NCBI RefSeq assembly: GCF_910592395.1
Contig: NC_088318.1
Coordinates: 9,674,349 to 9,734,348 of the forward strand
Direction of reading: 5' to 3'
Source: Lineus longissimus
Taxonomy: Eukaryota > Nemertea > Pilidiophora > Heteronemertea > Lineidae
DNA length: 60,000 bases
Below the pieces are notes generated by a model, which made no database searches, was not told the origin of the DNA, and worked only from the letters and a program-made list of their open reading frames with translations. Within the stretch, counting starts at the first letter, position 1, and each line of letters starts with the position of its first letter. Positions 44,493-54,158 of this stretch are shown here, piece after piece. A program made the position numbers and the translations under genes.

Positions 44493-45135
44493 GACCTTCC
44501 CAGGATAAAATTTCCGCCTTTTACGTCAGGAAACGATAAGAATGGTGCAGAGGACAGAGCAGCTTTCAAGCGAATGAAGGCATCCTCACAATCTGGTGTC
44601 CACATTGGGGAGATGTTCCCTTTGGTCAACTGATACAAGGGGGTAGCAATATCTGACATGTCCCTTATAAACCTGCGATAATATGCCACCAAACCGAGAA
44701 AACGCTTCACCTCAGTCTTCAGTTTGTGCCGTGGGATGCTGGCTAGAGATGGCCAATCCTGTACTGCTTTAACCTTTTTCTTAAGTGGAGCAAGACCTTC
44801 CTTCGAAATCTCATGTCCTAGATATTCCAACTTGTCCTGCATCAACGTACATTTACTGGGCTTAATCTTGAGTCCAGCCTTGTGTAGTGCATCCAGCACA
44901 AGTTCCAGATTATGCAGAGTCTCGGTGAAACTGCGGCCAAAAACCAGGATATCGTCGAGATATACCAAACATCTCTCCCACTGCAGGTGACGTAACACAG
45001 ACTCCATGAGCCTCTCGAATGTCGCCGGAGCGTTGCAAAGTCCAAACGGCAAAACAGTGAAATGATATGCACCTGATTTCGTCAAAAACGCTGTTTTCTC
45101 CCCATCTTCCTTTTTGCCTGACTCAGGATCACCTC
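44493..45135 (-). pseudogene. Gypsy reverse transcriptase, N-terminally truncated
   Basis: Motifs on the minus strand: GAYHFTVLPFGLCNAPATFE, then CLVYLDDILVFG (YLDD active site), KCTLMQDKLEYLGHEIS, RFLGLVAYYRRFI and the thumb/connection region (ATPLYQLTKG, ALSSAPFLSFPD). The sequence before the GEKTAF segment (about 45,110) is missing, so the first catalytic Asp is absent. The frame leaves family similarity at about 44,498, where the gag-bearing segment begins; RNase H resumes at about 42,830. Confidence 0.9.
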
Positions 45136-45845
45136 TAACATTCTTGTCTCGTACTGTCTATTACAAAATACCAAGAAGATATAGGCCACCATTGCAGAAA
45201 ACATCCAAGAGTGTCAACATGGCTTGGATCTTGGATCGAGCGCAGGAGTGAGTTCAACAATCTAATTATAGATGGCGTATTGTTACTGTGCATTCAGTTT
45301 GACCCGTTTTAACCTTTTCACCCCTGGCTGCCCGCCAGGCCTACCCTGCCCCTGCCCGTGGGAATATACCAATACCGAGACAGGGTCCGTTCAATCGACT
45401 GTAACTTTTTCATTTATTATTCAAATTTAAAATGGTAAAGACCTTTGTATTGCTTAGATGATTATCCTTCCAATAAAAGCATTAGAACTGATTTTGGAAT
45501 ACAATAACATTGTATACACAGAATGAAACTCCTGAAAAAAATGTGAAAAAAAGAAAGTATCTCTTACCAAAATCTTTGGTCCACCCTATTTCAGCTGAAA
45601 TCCATTCATAGACAGTTCTTATGCCATGAACGATCATAGTATATGTCCTAGATAATATATTCCAAGTTTCAGGTGTGCAGTCTGAGAATAATTGACAAAA
45701 CATCAAGGGCTAGTATCCTCGAAAAATCCAACGTTTTTGAGAAATTTCAACACAATTGAAAAAGAATGTATAATCATGTTATTATTGCCTGTATGTACAT
45801 ATAAGTGATCCTTGATGAATAAACAGTTCATATATTTTACTGTCT
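45136..45845. other. No recognisable gene
   Basis: About 700 bp between the gypsy and piggyBac elements with only short frames. No element ends identified. Confidence 0.45.
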
Positions 45846-47539
45846 TTATTTTACCTCCAGATGGTCCTTGTAATGATAGTCATGCCACCAAGTAGAACCA
45901 CGTTTGAAGCAAAGCCAGACTCCGTTACACCTCACCCAATTTTTCACTTTTTTGCATGGATTGTCTGCATAAGAAACACCTGGATGCCCTCTGTTGTACA
46001 TGTTGTGCTTCTCTAGGCACACAACACAGAGGGTACTATTGATTGCATCCTCTTGGATGACCGGTTCATGGTCCCTACCGTCCAGCCGTTTGTTTGGGTT
46101 GCCACGTCCAAGTGACCGTCTCTTTCCAACACGGAATTCTCCGGCAAGTTGATGGATAACATCCAAGTAGAAGAATCAAAGTCCCTTTTCCTCTAGCCAG
46201 GGGCATTGTGGTCCATGAACTTGGCCTCTATTATTTACCCATTGTATATGGCCCAAATTAAACACTTGCGAAATAGACGATTGTACCAATGGTACGTCTT
46301 CCTGGACTTATCCAACTTTTCATCTTATCATTCAGATCAACTCCCCCCATATACTTGTTGTAATCTCTTACTGTAGGACTGGCTGGAATCTCTAGTGCAT
46401 CCCCCTGTTTATTCCTTCTAACAACAGTAAGTCCAGCCTCAACTTGAGCATGGATTGATGATGCATAGTACACTATGTGGTTGTCCTTCCAAACAGTTGT
46501 GACGATACCTGTCGTCTGCTCAACTCTCCAGTCTACTGTTCCCCTCTCCATTCTGTTTCCTTCTGGCTAAGTTTTGACAAAGTCTTTGGGGTACCCTTTT
46601 CTATTAGACTGAACTGTCCCACAGACATAGACTTATCTTTGAAGCATGTGGTGCAGAAGGGTTGGGCTGGTGAAAAACGATCAATGTATACATGGTATCC
46701 CATGTTACAGATTGGATCGGTAAGAGAAAGTACAACATTTGCCCCTAGGCCTACATTTGCATGCCTGGCATCATCAGCTGCATCCCTCCCAACATACACT
46801 TCAAAATTGTAGTTGTATCCAGTTGAACTCTCAGCCAGCATCCAAACTTTTATCCCCCATTTCACCGGTTTGTCCTTCATAAATTGTTTCATCCCTAGGC
46901 GTCCCTTGAAGGGAACCATGCATTCATCAATAGCATTGTCCCTTTCTGGTACATAGTTGTCCATGATTGTTGTTCTCATATGCATTAGGAGGGGCCTAAG
47001 CTTGTATAGCTTATCTGTCTGCTGGTTCTGGTCCCTGGCATGATCTTCATCGCAAAAGTGTAGGTAAAGTAAAATCTGAGTGTAGCGGTCACGGGCCATT
47101 ATTTTCGTGACACCTGGAAAGTCGAGCATGTAGTTGTCACAATCCCGGTCCCATACATCCTCAACTCTACAAGAAAGGTATTTTTCTATGAACAGTATGA
47201 CAGCAAAAAATCCTTTGAGTTCATCTATAGCATCTGTCTTTTTCCAGACGGATCTGTTTTTATCCGGCTCTATCTGTCTCGCAATTTTGCGTTCAGCATT
47301 TAGATTAGTGGACTTCCTAATATTCTCAAGGAATACATCATCAAAAAACAACTGAAAATAGTCTTTAGCTGCTCCATTACCAGGGGGCTGTTGAATAGTG
47401 GGCCCAGAGCCCTCATCATATACAGTACGATCAATGTTATGAGTAGTATAAGGCCAACATATTTTAAACGCAAATGCCGCAAAAAATGGCAGAGCATTTT
47501 AAACGGAAATGGACGTCGCATTTTCCGTTGCATTTGCAT
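45846..47539 (-). pseudogene. piggyBac transposase (PGBD-like), broken
   Basis: Pieces in order on the minus strand: 47,539-47,352 (GSGPTIQQPPGNGAAKDYF), 47,351-46,533 (FFDDVFLENIRKSTN; DELKGFFAVIL; AIDECMVPFKGR with Asp 1; YHVYIDRFSPAQPF with Asp 2), 46,551-46,258 (VWKDNHIVYYASS; YNKYMGGVDLNDKM with Asp 3), and 46,166-45,846, a Cys/His-rich zinc-ribbon end (CVVCLEKHN, then C...C and WWHDYHYKDH). All DDD residues are present, but the gene is split by frameshifts or stops near 47,350, 46,545 and 46,200. TTAA-flanked ends were not located. Confidence 0.9.
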
Positions 47540-47640
47540 TTAAAATATGTTGGCCTGAAAGAAATGGACGTCCCATTTTCCGTTGCATTTGCATTTAAAA
47601 TATGTTGGCCTGAAAGACATCAAAATGGAAAATCCAGTGA
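47446..47640. repeat. Inverted and direct repeat cluster upstream of piggyBac
   Basis: AAGGCCAACATATTTTAAACGCAAATGC (first 20: AAGGCCAACATATTTTAAAC) at about 47,450 is inverted at 47,528-47,560 (GCATTTGCATTTAAAATATG then TTGGCC), and that second arm is directly repeated at 47,587-47,615. It may mark the terminal and subterminal repeats of the piggyBac or a small MITE. Confidence 0.75.
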
Positions 47641-48074
47641 TATATATGTATATATATATATATATATTTCTTTATTTTTTTCTTCTGGAATCATGTTCTT
47701 TCCTACGGGCAGCAGGCTACTCTCCCTGTCTGTTTTTCCTTCAAGTTTCGGAAAAACACAGCAGAAACAACCGCTTTGATTTAGACCAAAATAAGTCTCT
47801 AAAAGAAACTATTAGCGACAGTAAACAATGATACGTAATAATAATAAGATGAAGAGAAGAACACTTTTAATCGGGGTTACATTTTATTCGTATATCCGCA
47901 ATATTAATGTTGTTTCTTTTGCAATGTTCGTTTTCATGCAATACAATTCTTCAAATATGCTGTGCATATAATAGGCACATACAAAATAATAAATTAACGA
48001 ATCTATCTAACACCAATGTTTTCATGAATGTTCATGCGAGTCTTTCTCTAATAGGTACCGATCTTTTGCCTTTA

Positions 48075-48599
48075 TTACTGGCTTATTGATGATCTCTTTC
48101 GTAGTAGTCCGTTAATGAGTCGAGGGAAAATACGTGACGTGAGAAATGTTGCGTCGTATATGTCTCGTTTTATTCCGAAATGTTTTTCTACAGCACGATT
48201 GACTTTTTTATCATTTTTGAGTAGATCGTATGGCGAAAATTGTCCTAGAATCTCTTCCATCGATAGGCCTCTACTTCGCATGAGGACATTATACATGCAA
48301 TATTGTCCGCAAACCGTGCTCAGCGGGCTTTGAAGTGGAGTGCAGTTACGTTTAAATGATCCTTCGTTGTTTAGCATTTAACGGAAACTTGTCTGTGTCG
48401 GGGCTTCGCCATTTCTATCAAAGTATTCGTGTGGCGGCTTCCGGTTGAAGAGCAAGCATATCCAATGTTCACCGGCTCCGTGAGCTTTTGCTGTGTTGCT
48501 TATGTAGGCACAAGGACGCCGTTTTCGAGCTGTTTTAGGAAGTGTATATATGGACACCGCTCTCACAAAAGTGGTTCGAGTCTCCGGGTGTCTTTTCAT
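48075..48599 (-). pseudogene. Adenain-like cysteine protease (Polinton PRO), frameshifted
   Basis: This protease matures virion proteins in related viruses. The first frame, 48,599-48,378, has PCAYISNTAKAHGAGEHWICLL (His of the catalytic site in GEHW) and EYFDRNGE (acidic residue region). The second frame, 48,377-48,075, has TVCGQYCMYNVL with the nucleophile Cys, and FSPYDLLKNDKKVNRAVEK at the end. Length (about 175 codons) and motif order match adenovirus-type proteases of Polintons. A frameshift near 48,378 separates the catalytic residues, and an in-frame stop lies just upstream of the ATG at 48,599. Confidence 0.85.
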
Positions 48600-48625
48600 T
48601 AAAGTATTTATTTCTCCCTAGTTCA

Positions 48626-49949
48626 TTATTTTTCCGAGCCAGTATGTCCGTAATGCACGTTTCGATCTTTGTCGATTTCCACAAAAGAGTCGTATTCATA
48701 CTCAACTACGATGTTTATCGCTTCGGTTGTTGCTTCGGATGGCTTGATTTCCACGCTTACGTCTCCATTTTTGGCGAGTTGAAATGCACTCGATCCGGCA
48801 TCGTCTGGGGCGAAGTTGAAGACGTACAGGGTATATCCATCCACATAGTCTTCTAGTGTTATGTCGTTGCTCTTATTGGCAGGCCAGAGCTTGCTCCCTC
48901 GGAAGACCGTCATGTACCCGTTTAGCAAATTTTTATCGCCAAAATTCATTTTTAGTTCCCCGTAAAGGAATGTCAGCTCCCGCAACGGTTAGTTTTACGC
49001 TGGTCGCGTTATAATGCTTGAAATTAAACGGGTTTCCGTCGAGAGCACCGTTCATGGCATTGTTGGCGACCAGGCCCAGAATAATTCTTCTCGGAGTCTC
49101 TCCCTTGCACAGATTGGCCTCGGACAGGTCGGCAGTTCCTGCAGCTTTCTGAAAGTAACGCGTTTTGATTCTTGCCACGAGGTATTTTGCATTAGCCGTT
49201 ATAAGCTTTTCTTCGTGGGCTACTCGGACATAGGATGCAATTTCATTGTGGCTTGCGTAGAGGATCGCTTTCTCCAATTTTATCTTGTAATCCGTAGTTG
49301 TAGACGCAGACATCAGGTTGAATTTAGGGTTTCCCATGGCTAATTCGACTGTAAGGGGTACTTTGCTGAGGAGAAGTTTTCCTTGCTCGAACATCTCGTT
49401 ATGAATGCGACCTTGGAGTTCAAAACTTCGACTGAACTTTGCCATCTTGAAGCGAGCTATGGCTCCTTTGTTAGTTGCTGAGCTGTCGCTGATCGCAGCC
49501 CCGGTTGTCTCCATATTTGCCAGGTCTCTAAAGTATCCACCCGCTCGCAATTGATGGGTTTTAGCGTCTTCTCCATGACTGAGTAATGCTTCCAGGTATG
49601 ATCGATAAGCGTACATTATGCTGGTGGTTCCAATTTGTTTCCCGGCAAGAGACACTTCGACCTGTTTGAACATGGAAGCGATTAGGTAGTTTATCGGATA
49701 GCATTGAGCATTTTGTTCAAGAGTGGTTCCGTCGGCTTGTTTTTCTCTCAGGGTGCTGCCGTCTTGTTAACGATCTTCGCTTTGATGTAAAGCGTTGTTT
49801 CTCGTAAGTCAATGTAATGTTTTTCATCGGCCTGCGTGTTGAACTCAATGACATCTGTGTTGTCAATTGAGGTTGTCGGCTGATTTGGTTTCGAATAATG
49901 CTAATTCTGCCTTCGTACAGGCGCACGAGTCCGCATCAATAAGAGACAT
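48626..49949 (-). pseudogene. Major capsid protein (double jelly-roll), frameshifted
   Basis: Starts at an ATG at 49,949 (MSLIDADSCACTKAELALF, typical of the family start). Further features: an IDLRETTLYIKAKI segment near 49,820, EVSLAGKQIGTTSIMYAYRS (about 49,660-49,600), HEEK...RIKTRYFQ, RRIILGLVANNAMNG and NPFNFKHYN (about 49,020-49,100), and a C-terminal part with YTLYVFNFAPDD and VVEYEYDSFVEIDKDRNV, the conserved end. Total about 440 codons, slightly short of but close to the usual Polinton capsid length. Frameshifts near 49,895, 49,755 and 48,960 break the gene. Confidence 0.88.
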
Positions 49950-50141
49950 GTTGCTATAGTAGACTGAGCGTTGGGAAAATGTTGTATGTAATCGCGTAAA
50001 ATTCTACTAACAAAAGGATGTCGAATCCCAATGATTGTAAATTTACTCAGCAAATCTTCGAGCCGTTCGTTGCGCGTGTCCAGTTCTTTTTTGCGCGATA
50101 TCCTTCATTTTTCCAGTTTGTTTTTGCTCCCAGCGTTTTCT

Positions 50142-50324
50142 CTACAGTATTTGTAGCTTCAGATCATCGGGCATAGGCATTTCGCTGGCATTGTCATCTT
50201 TGCTCTCTGGTAGGGGACTCTTCTTCCTTTCTTCGTTTTCTGTGTGTGTTCTTGCAAGACAGTTATTGCGGTATGTGCTCAGAGGAATGATGATGCTTTC
50301 GCTGAAATTTGAAGTCGATGACAT
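50142..50324 (-). pseudogene. Small Polinton virion-like protein, N-terminal piece
   Basis: Begins MSSTSNFSESIIIPLSTYRN, then a disordered Lys/Glu/Pro stretch. It starts 11 bp after the stop of the hydrophobic protein upstream, as tightly spaced genes do. Coding-like sequence continues to about 49,970 in shifted frames with basic helical character. The family is not certain; position between the hydrophobic protein and the capsid gene suggests a structural or core protein. Confidence 0.4.
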
Positions 50325-50334
50325 TTGAACATTT

Positions 50335-50475
50335 TTATTTCTTGCCGATTAACCCTCCTACGACGTTACCTATCACTCCAACAGCTAGCGGTATGAGTGC
50401 TCCCAAAAAACCTCCCGATTGTGCGACTAGATTTTTCCTGGTCTGAAGACTGGTTCGAGGGGGGGGGGGGGGGGT
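50335..50475 (-). pseudogene. Gly-rich hydrophobic virion-like protein, C-terminal end
   Basis: The frame ending with TAA at 50,335 has SGGFLGALIPLAVGVIGNVV followed by GGLIGKK, a Gly/hydrophobic segment with a basic end, as in adenovirus pX/pVI-like and Polinton small proteins that contact membranes or DNA. A C-run (G-run on the plus strand at 50,459-50,474) marks the point where the frame is lost upstream. The remaining gene may include the basic frame at 50,660-50,860. Confidence 0.5.
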
Positions 50476-50659
50476 TGTTGCCTTCCAGTGGGCTGTGTCT
50501 TCGAAGCTTTTGTTCGCCGGTATTGGTACGTTACACCTGTAAACGTTCTCAACACACTAAAACCGCGTCAATCTGTCCTTTGTTTGCCAAGTCGAGAAGT
50601 TTTGCCCTCGTCGATCTACTTCCAGTTCTGCCGAGCAAAGATAGAAAATCGAGGTATTG

Positions 50660-50860
50660 TTATGCTTTTATTTCTCTATGATGACGAGTCCGAGATCTTT
50701 TGCGCTTCCCGGATTGGAGTGCAACGCTGAAGCCCGGTCGTCTATTATAACCTATGTTTGGCATCACCGAACATGAACTGATGCTCGCTCTACTTCGAGA
50801 AATCTGCTGCTTGCTGCTTCTACAAATGTTTGTCCCTTCTCGTGTCTTCCTTACTCCCAC
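50660..50860 (-). other. Basic small open frame (possible 5' part of the hydrophobic protein gene)
   Basis: About 66 codons, MGVRKTREGTNICRSSKQQI at the start and SGKRKRSRTRHHREIKA at the end, strongly Arg/Lys-rich. It precedes the Gly-rich hydrophobic piece on the same strand. It may be a virion core-like basic protein or the basic N-terminus of the same gene. Confidence 0.3.
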
Positions 50861-51097
50861 TTGTACACACTTGTTTTTGATTTACCGTCGAAAAACTCTA
50901 CTTTCAGGGTGATACGACATATAATCTATATCATGAGACATGGACGACGACCGACACGAGGGTGGGTTTTTCGTTTTTTATTCACTATTAAAACAAAACA
51001 AAACATGAAGACTATTTGATCATACAAGGCAATATCAAATCAGGAAAATACACGGTGCATGGAGAATTATGCGCGACTTTTAAAGCTAGTACTTTAA

Positions 51098-51334
51098 GAG
51101 CAGTTTCTAGATGTTTTTGCCTACACAGCTAAAGATAGAAGTCAATTACTGAGCGCTTTGCGTCAGAGCGTTAACACTTATATGAGAGAGAAAAAATATG
51201 TTATACTGTACGCTTTCACGTTAGTTCGTGCTAAAAAAGTCCTAAAAATCAAACGCTCCTTTTTCCCTCGCACCCCTCATGTAGATTACAGACAATTATA
51301 CGGCCTAAAGCTTGATTATGATATGCAGGTCTAA
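51098..51334 (+). other. Small open frame on the strand opposite to the capsid genes
   Basis: About 78 codons without an ATG start near its beginning, open from a TAA at 51,095 to TAA at 51,332. The product (AYTAKDRSQLLSALRQSVNT, then EKKYVILYAF, ending LYGLKLDYDMQV) has balanced composition unlike random sequence. Not recognised. Confidence 0.25.
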
Positions 51335-51429
51335 TACATCAATAATATGAGAAATTCTGCCAATGATAATCATACCGTAACTGCGTTTCTCAATGCAACG
51401 AAGCTCTCAAAACACATCATCCTCACACC

Positions 51430-51499
51430 GGCTGAATCGTAGGCCGATTTTACTGGTGGCAGGCGAATATTAGAAAGAACAGCCACAGCTGATAATTGA
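51430..51499 (-). mobile_element. Displaced right end of pogo copy 1
   Basis: The reverse complement of this stretch begins TCAATTATCAGCTGTGGCTG and runs to ACGATTCAGCCG. It matches copy 2 at 53,477-53,570 after GAAAAGGGAG, apart from a ~24-bp deletion. It is therefore the continuation missing after 17,885. The terminal repeat itself is lost. Confidence 0.92.
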
Positions 51500-51789
51500 C
51501 TATAGAATACACTGAAATGCCTTGACCAACACAGCCCTCACCCTGCTCTAAATTTAGCTTTCTCCCTGTCACTACCTATTGTTCGGAGAAATTGACCCTG
51601 TGGTTTTGTGGTTGTCCCATGCAGACACCATTCTAGCCAAGTCTAAGCAAGCAACTAGTAAGAATGCTTCTTAGAATGGTTTTATGGAATAGAAATAAGT
51701 TGATTGCTAACAAGTATGTAACTAGGGTTTTAGAATCATTATAAGGCCTAGTATTATGCTAAGTTAGAATGCTTTTATGGAATTGGGCC
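51500..51789 (+). mobile_element. Displaced end of Harbinger element X
   Basis: Starts CTATAGAATACACTGAAATG right after the displaced pogo end, includes a subterminal CTTAGAATGGTTTTATGGAA near 51,671 and finishes with TTAGAATGCTTTTATGGAAT then TGGGCC, the 26-bp terminal repeat identical to the one closing 20,229. It has no coding sequence; on re-inversion it lies upstream of the Myb-like gene at 17,909. Confidence 0.9.
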
Positions 51790-53191
51790 CTGGTTCCTTG
51801 AGCGCCGAAGACTTGGTTTCCCTGTTTCCGGTGAGGATATTAAAGGGCAAGCTGGAAGAGAATTTCGGCAATGGTGGGCAGAGCTTCCGAACGAAACGAA
51901 GGCCGAAAGACAAGAACAGAGACCCCTGCGATACCTTTTCCATGCATCTGCACATTGGCTTAGCAACTTTATGGAAAGGTGAGTTTTATTCCGCTGTTGC
52001 ATGGATCGGCCTTAATGGATTGTATGCGATGAATTTTAACAATATGCAAATTCCATTTCAGGAAACAAATTAGCTATCGAAGGAAGACCAAAGATTCAAG
52101 GGGGTTACCTGACAACGCCCAGGCTTTGGTTGCCGACTACCGGGGAGATTTTGCCGACCTCATCAGAGACGCTGATTTTGATGTCATCATGAACATGAAT
52201 GAGACGTTCTTGTTGTTTGATATGGTGCCAAGATCAACAATGGAAGCGACTGGGTCTCAGAATGTTGACATCAGATCATCCCAAGGCAACCCGAAACTTG
52301 GATGCACGGTGACTCGAGTAGTTACGACAGACGGACGAAAAGGACGAGCCGAGGTCAACTTCAGAGGCTTGGCACCAGATGGTGACGTCATTCGGCAGCT
52401 TCAGGCGAATGCTCCAGACAATGTGCGAGTGAGTATTGGCATAGAATACAAGTCCGTGCTTGTAGTACAGGGCATGTACCTGACGTCATCAGTGTTGTCA
52501 TTGACGGTCATTCTAGTTAATGGTAGTATTTTTTAGGAAAATCAGAACTTCTATGACTAAAATTATTATATGTTTGTCATGGATGGAACCAAAACATTGT
52601 GCGTGTCTGACTGTTCAGAAAAGTAATGTAAATGTTCATACTTGTTGTTTATTTTTCCAGGTAACTGGTAGTCCACAGGGTTGGGCCCGACACCAATCGC
52701 TAATCGAGTGGTTGCAGGCCCTGATTGTGCCATTTGTAGCAGGGGCCACGTTCCTGTTACTTTTAGACAGGTATCCGGCGCATCGAAATCAGCAATTTCG
52801 TGATGCAATCACCGCAGAGAATGGGACAGACAGTTTCATTCCAGGACGATGTACTTCGCTGCTGCAGCCCTTGGACTTAACCGTAAACAGGAGCTTCAAG
52901 TGTCACCTGAGGACCATTTGGAAAGTGTGGAAAATCGGCCACACCGATGATCAAGGACATTGTGAGCGGATCACCAGGCGGGATGTGGTCAGGATGATCA
53001 GCCTCGGCTGGGAAAGGGTCACACAACAGACGATTATGAACGGTTGGAGAGCCAGTGGCCTAGTTCCTGAGGACGATGACGAAGTCGGGGAGGGGGTAGA
53101 GATGGTAAATGATGAGCTTGAGCAGTGTGTTGAGGGGATTGAGTTTTCGGAAGGAGAAGAGGATGATGATGTTTTTGATGATGACGTGTAA
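51790..53191 (+). pseudogene. pogo/Tigger-like transposase, 3' exons, copy 2
   Basis: Exon 2 remainder 51,790-51,978; exon 3 from 52,062 to about 52,510; last exon 52,661-53,191. Content: second HTH (QWWAELPNETKAERQEQ), the DDE start with NMNETFLLFDMVPRSTMEAT, LLLLDRYPAH (Asp 2), LLQPLDLTVNRSFK (Asp 3), and an acidic tail (EGEEDDDVFDDDV). As in copy 1, the first catalytic Asp is Asn. The frames are open, so before X inserted into exon 2 the gene was nearly intact apart from this substitution. Confidence 0.78.
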
Positions 53192-53595
53192 ATCCCGTTT
53201 GGATAATAAAATTGATTGGTAAATTGATAAGTAAATCTGTTCTTTAATTTATTCTTTGACAGCAAGACTTCTTTATTGGGACATTCTGCAGACCCATGAA
53301 GCTGGCTTTATTATAGACCCTAGATTAGAAATTTCTGGTCAACGAACACTATAGGCATAAAATGAGGACGCTAGTTGTATTGTATTCATTCATTCAGTAC
53401 AGGACTACCCCATGTCAATGTTCATGTCTTTTATCCACTTACGTGGAAGGCATTGGCATTCCCCACGAAAAGGGAGTCAATTATCAGCTGTGGCTGTTCT
53501 TTCTAATGTTCGCCTGCCACCAGTAAAATCGGCCTATTCATTTGGACTTAGTCATTTTACGATTCAGCCGCGCTCGGTTAAGTGGGAGAAGACAG
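51790..53595 (+). mobile_element. pogo/Tigger-like transposon, copy 2, right half
   Basis: Resumes at CTGGTTCCTTGAGCGCCGAA, exactly where the left half stops, and ends with GCGCTCGGTTAAGTGGGAGA then AGACAG at 53,595, followed by TA. It is colinear with copy 1 from 15,750 on, without the MITE. Ignoring X, the complete copy 2 would be about 2.97 kb. Confidence 0.88.
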
Positions 53596-54158
53596 TATAT
53601 ATATTATCTTTTGTAAAGTGCTTAGGAAATGATTTTATTCGTTATTGTAGCACTCTAATTTAATAATTATTATTATACCATCCACGTCTCAAGACCGCTT
53701 TTCAAATGAATACAAACTGCTTTTCTAGTTACTCAATAAGTCATAATCCAATCATTCCTTACTTTAATAGTGCGAGGGGAGGAGAATACGACTGACTCAA
53801 TAGCCCCTACAGTGTAGACAACAGTTGACAGAACACATACCTTTTCGATTCAATTCAATTCAATTTATAGAGGCCTCCACCCCATAAAAATCTTTACACA
53901 AAAATTAGTATATACATGAAACCATGATGGCTGGGGATGAGCTCCTGTTACACATAAAACAGTGTCCAGAGCACTGATATTAAGTACTAGTGCACAACAT
54001 ACTAATTCACATGCAGTGTCATCTCTCTCGCCTTATAAAAAAGCTACGTTTCTAAGCATGAAAACAGATTGCATTACATTTGCAAAAGACTTCAAATTTG
54101 GTTCTACCATTGGTATACACATTCTCCTTACATCTTCATGAAACGAACATCTTTACAA
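53596..54158. other. No gene; possible LINE/SINE tail
   Basis: AT-rich. An ATTCAATTCAATTCAATTTA tract at about 53,850 followed by TAGAGGCCTCCACCCCATAA is like the tail of a CR1-type LINE or SINE read in reverse. Nothing else recognised. Confidence 0.45.

Larger units (their letters stand above)
40912..45135 (-). mobile_element. Ty3/gypsy-type LTR retrotransposon, rearranged
   Basis: Minus-strand order is reverse transcriptase (45,135-44,493), gag (44,204-43,260), then RNase H and integrase (42,956-40,912). The usual order is gag-protease-RT-RNase H-integrase, so gag is out of place. The gag segment is bounded by inverted ~243-bp repeats (42,959-43,203 and 44,238-44,483). Coding is broken in several places. 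No clear flanking LTR pair was found. Confidence 0.85.
48075..51429 (-). mobile_element. Polinton/Maverick element, capsid-protease part
   Basis: Minus-strand genes for an adenain-type protease, a double jelly-roll major capsid protein and small virion-like proteins, the morphogenesis half of a Polinton. It lies inside the proposed inversion; flipping 17,886-51,499 puts it directly after pogo copy 1 and the integrase, on the same strand as the polymerase block. No duplicate of any gene exists between the two blocks, which fits one element. All genes are frameshifted. Confidence 0.82.
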
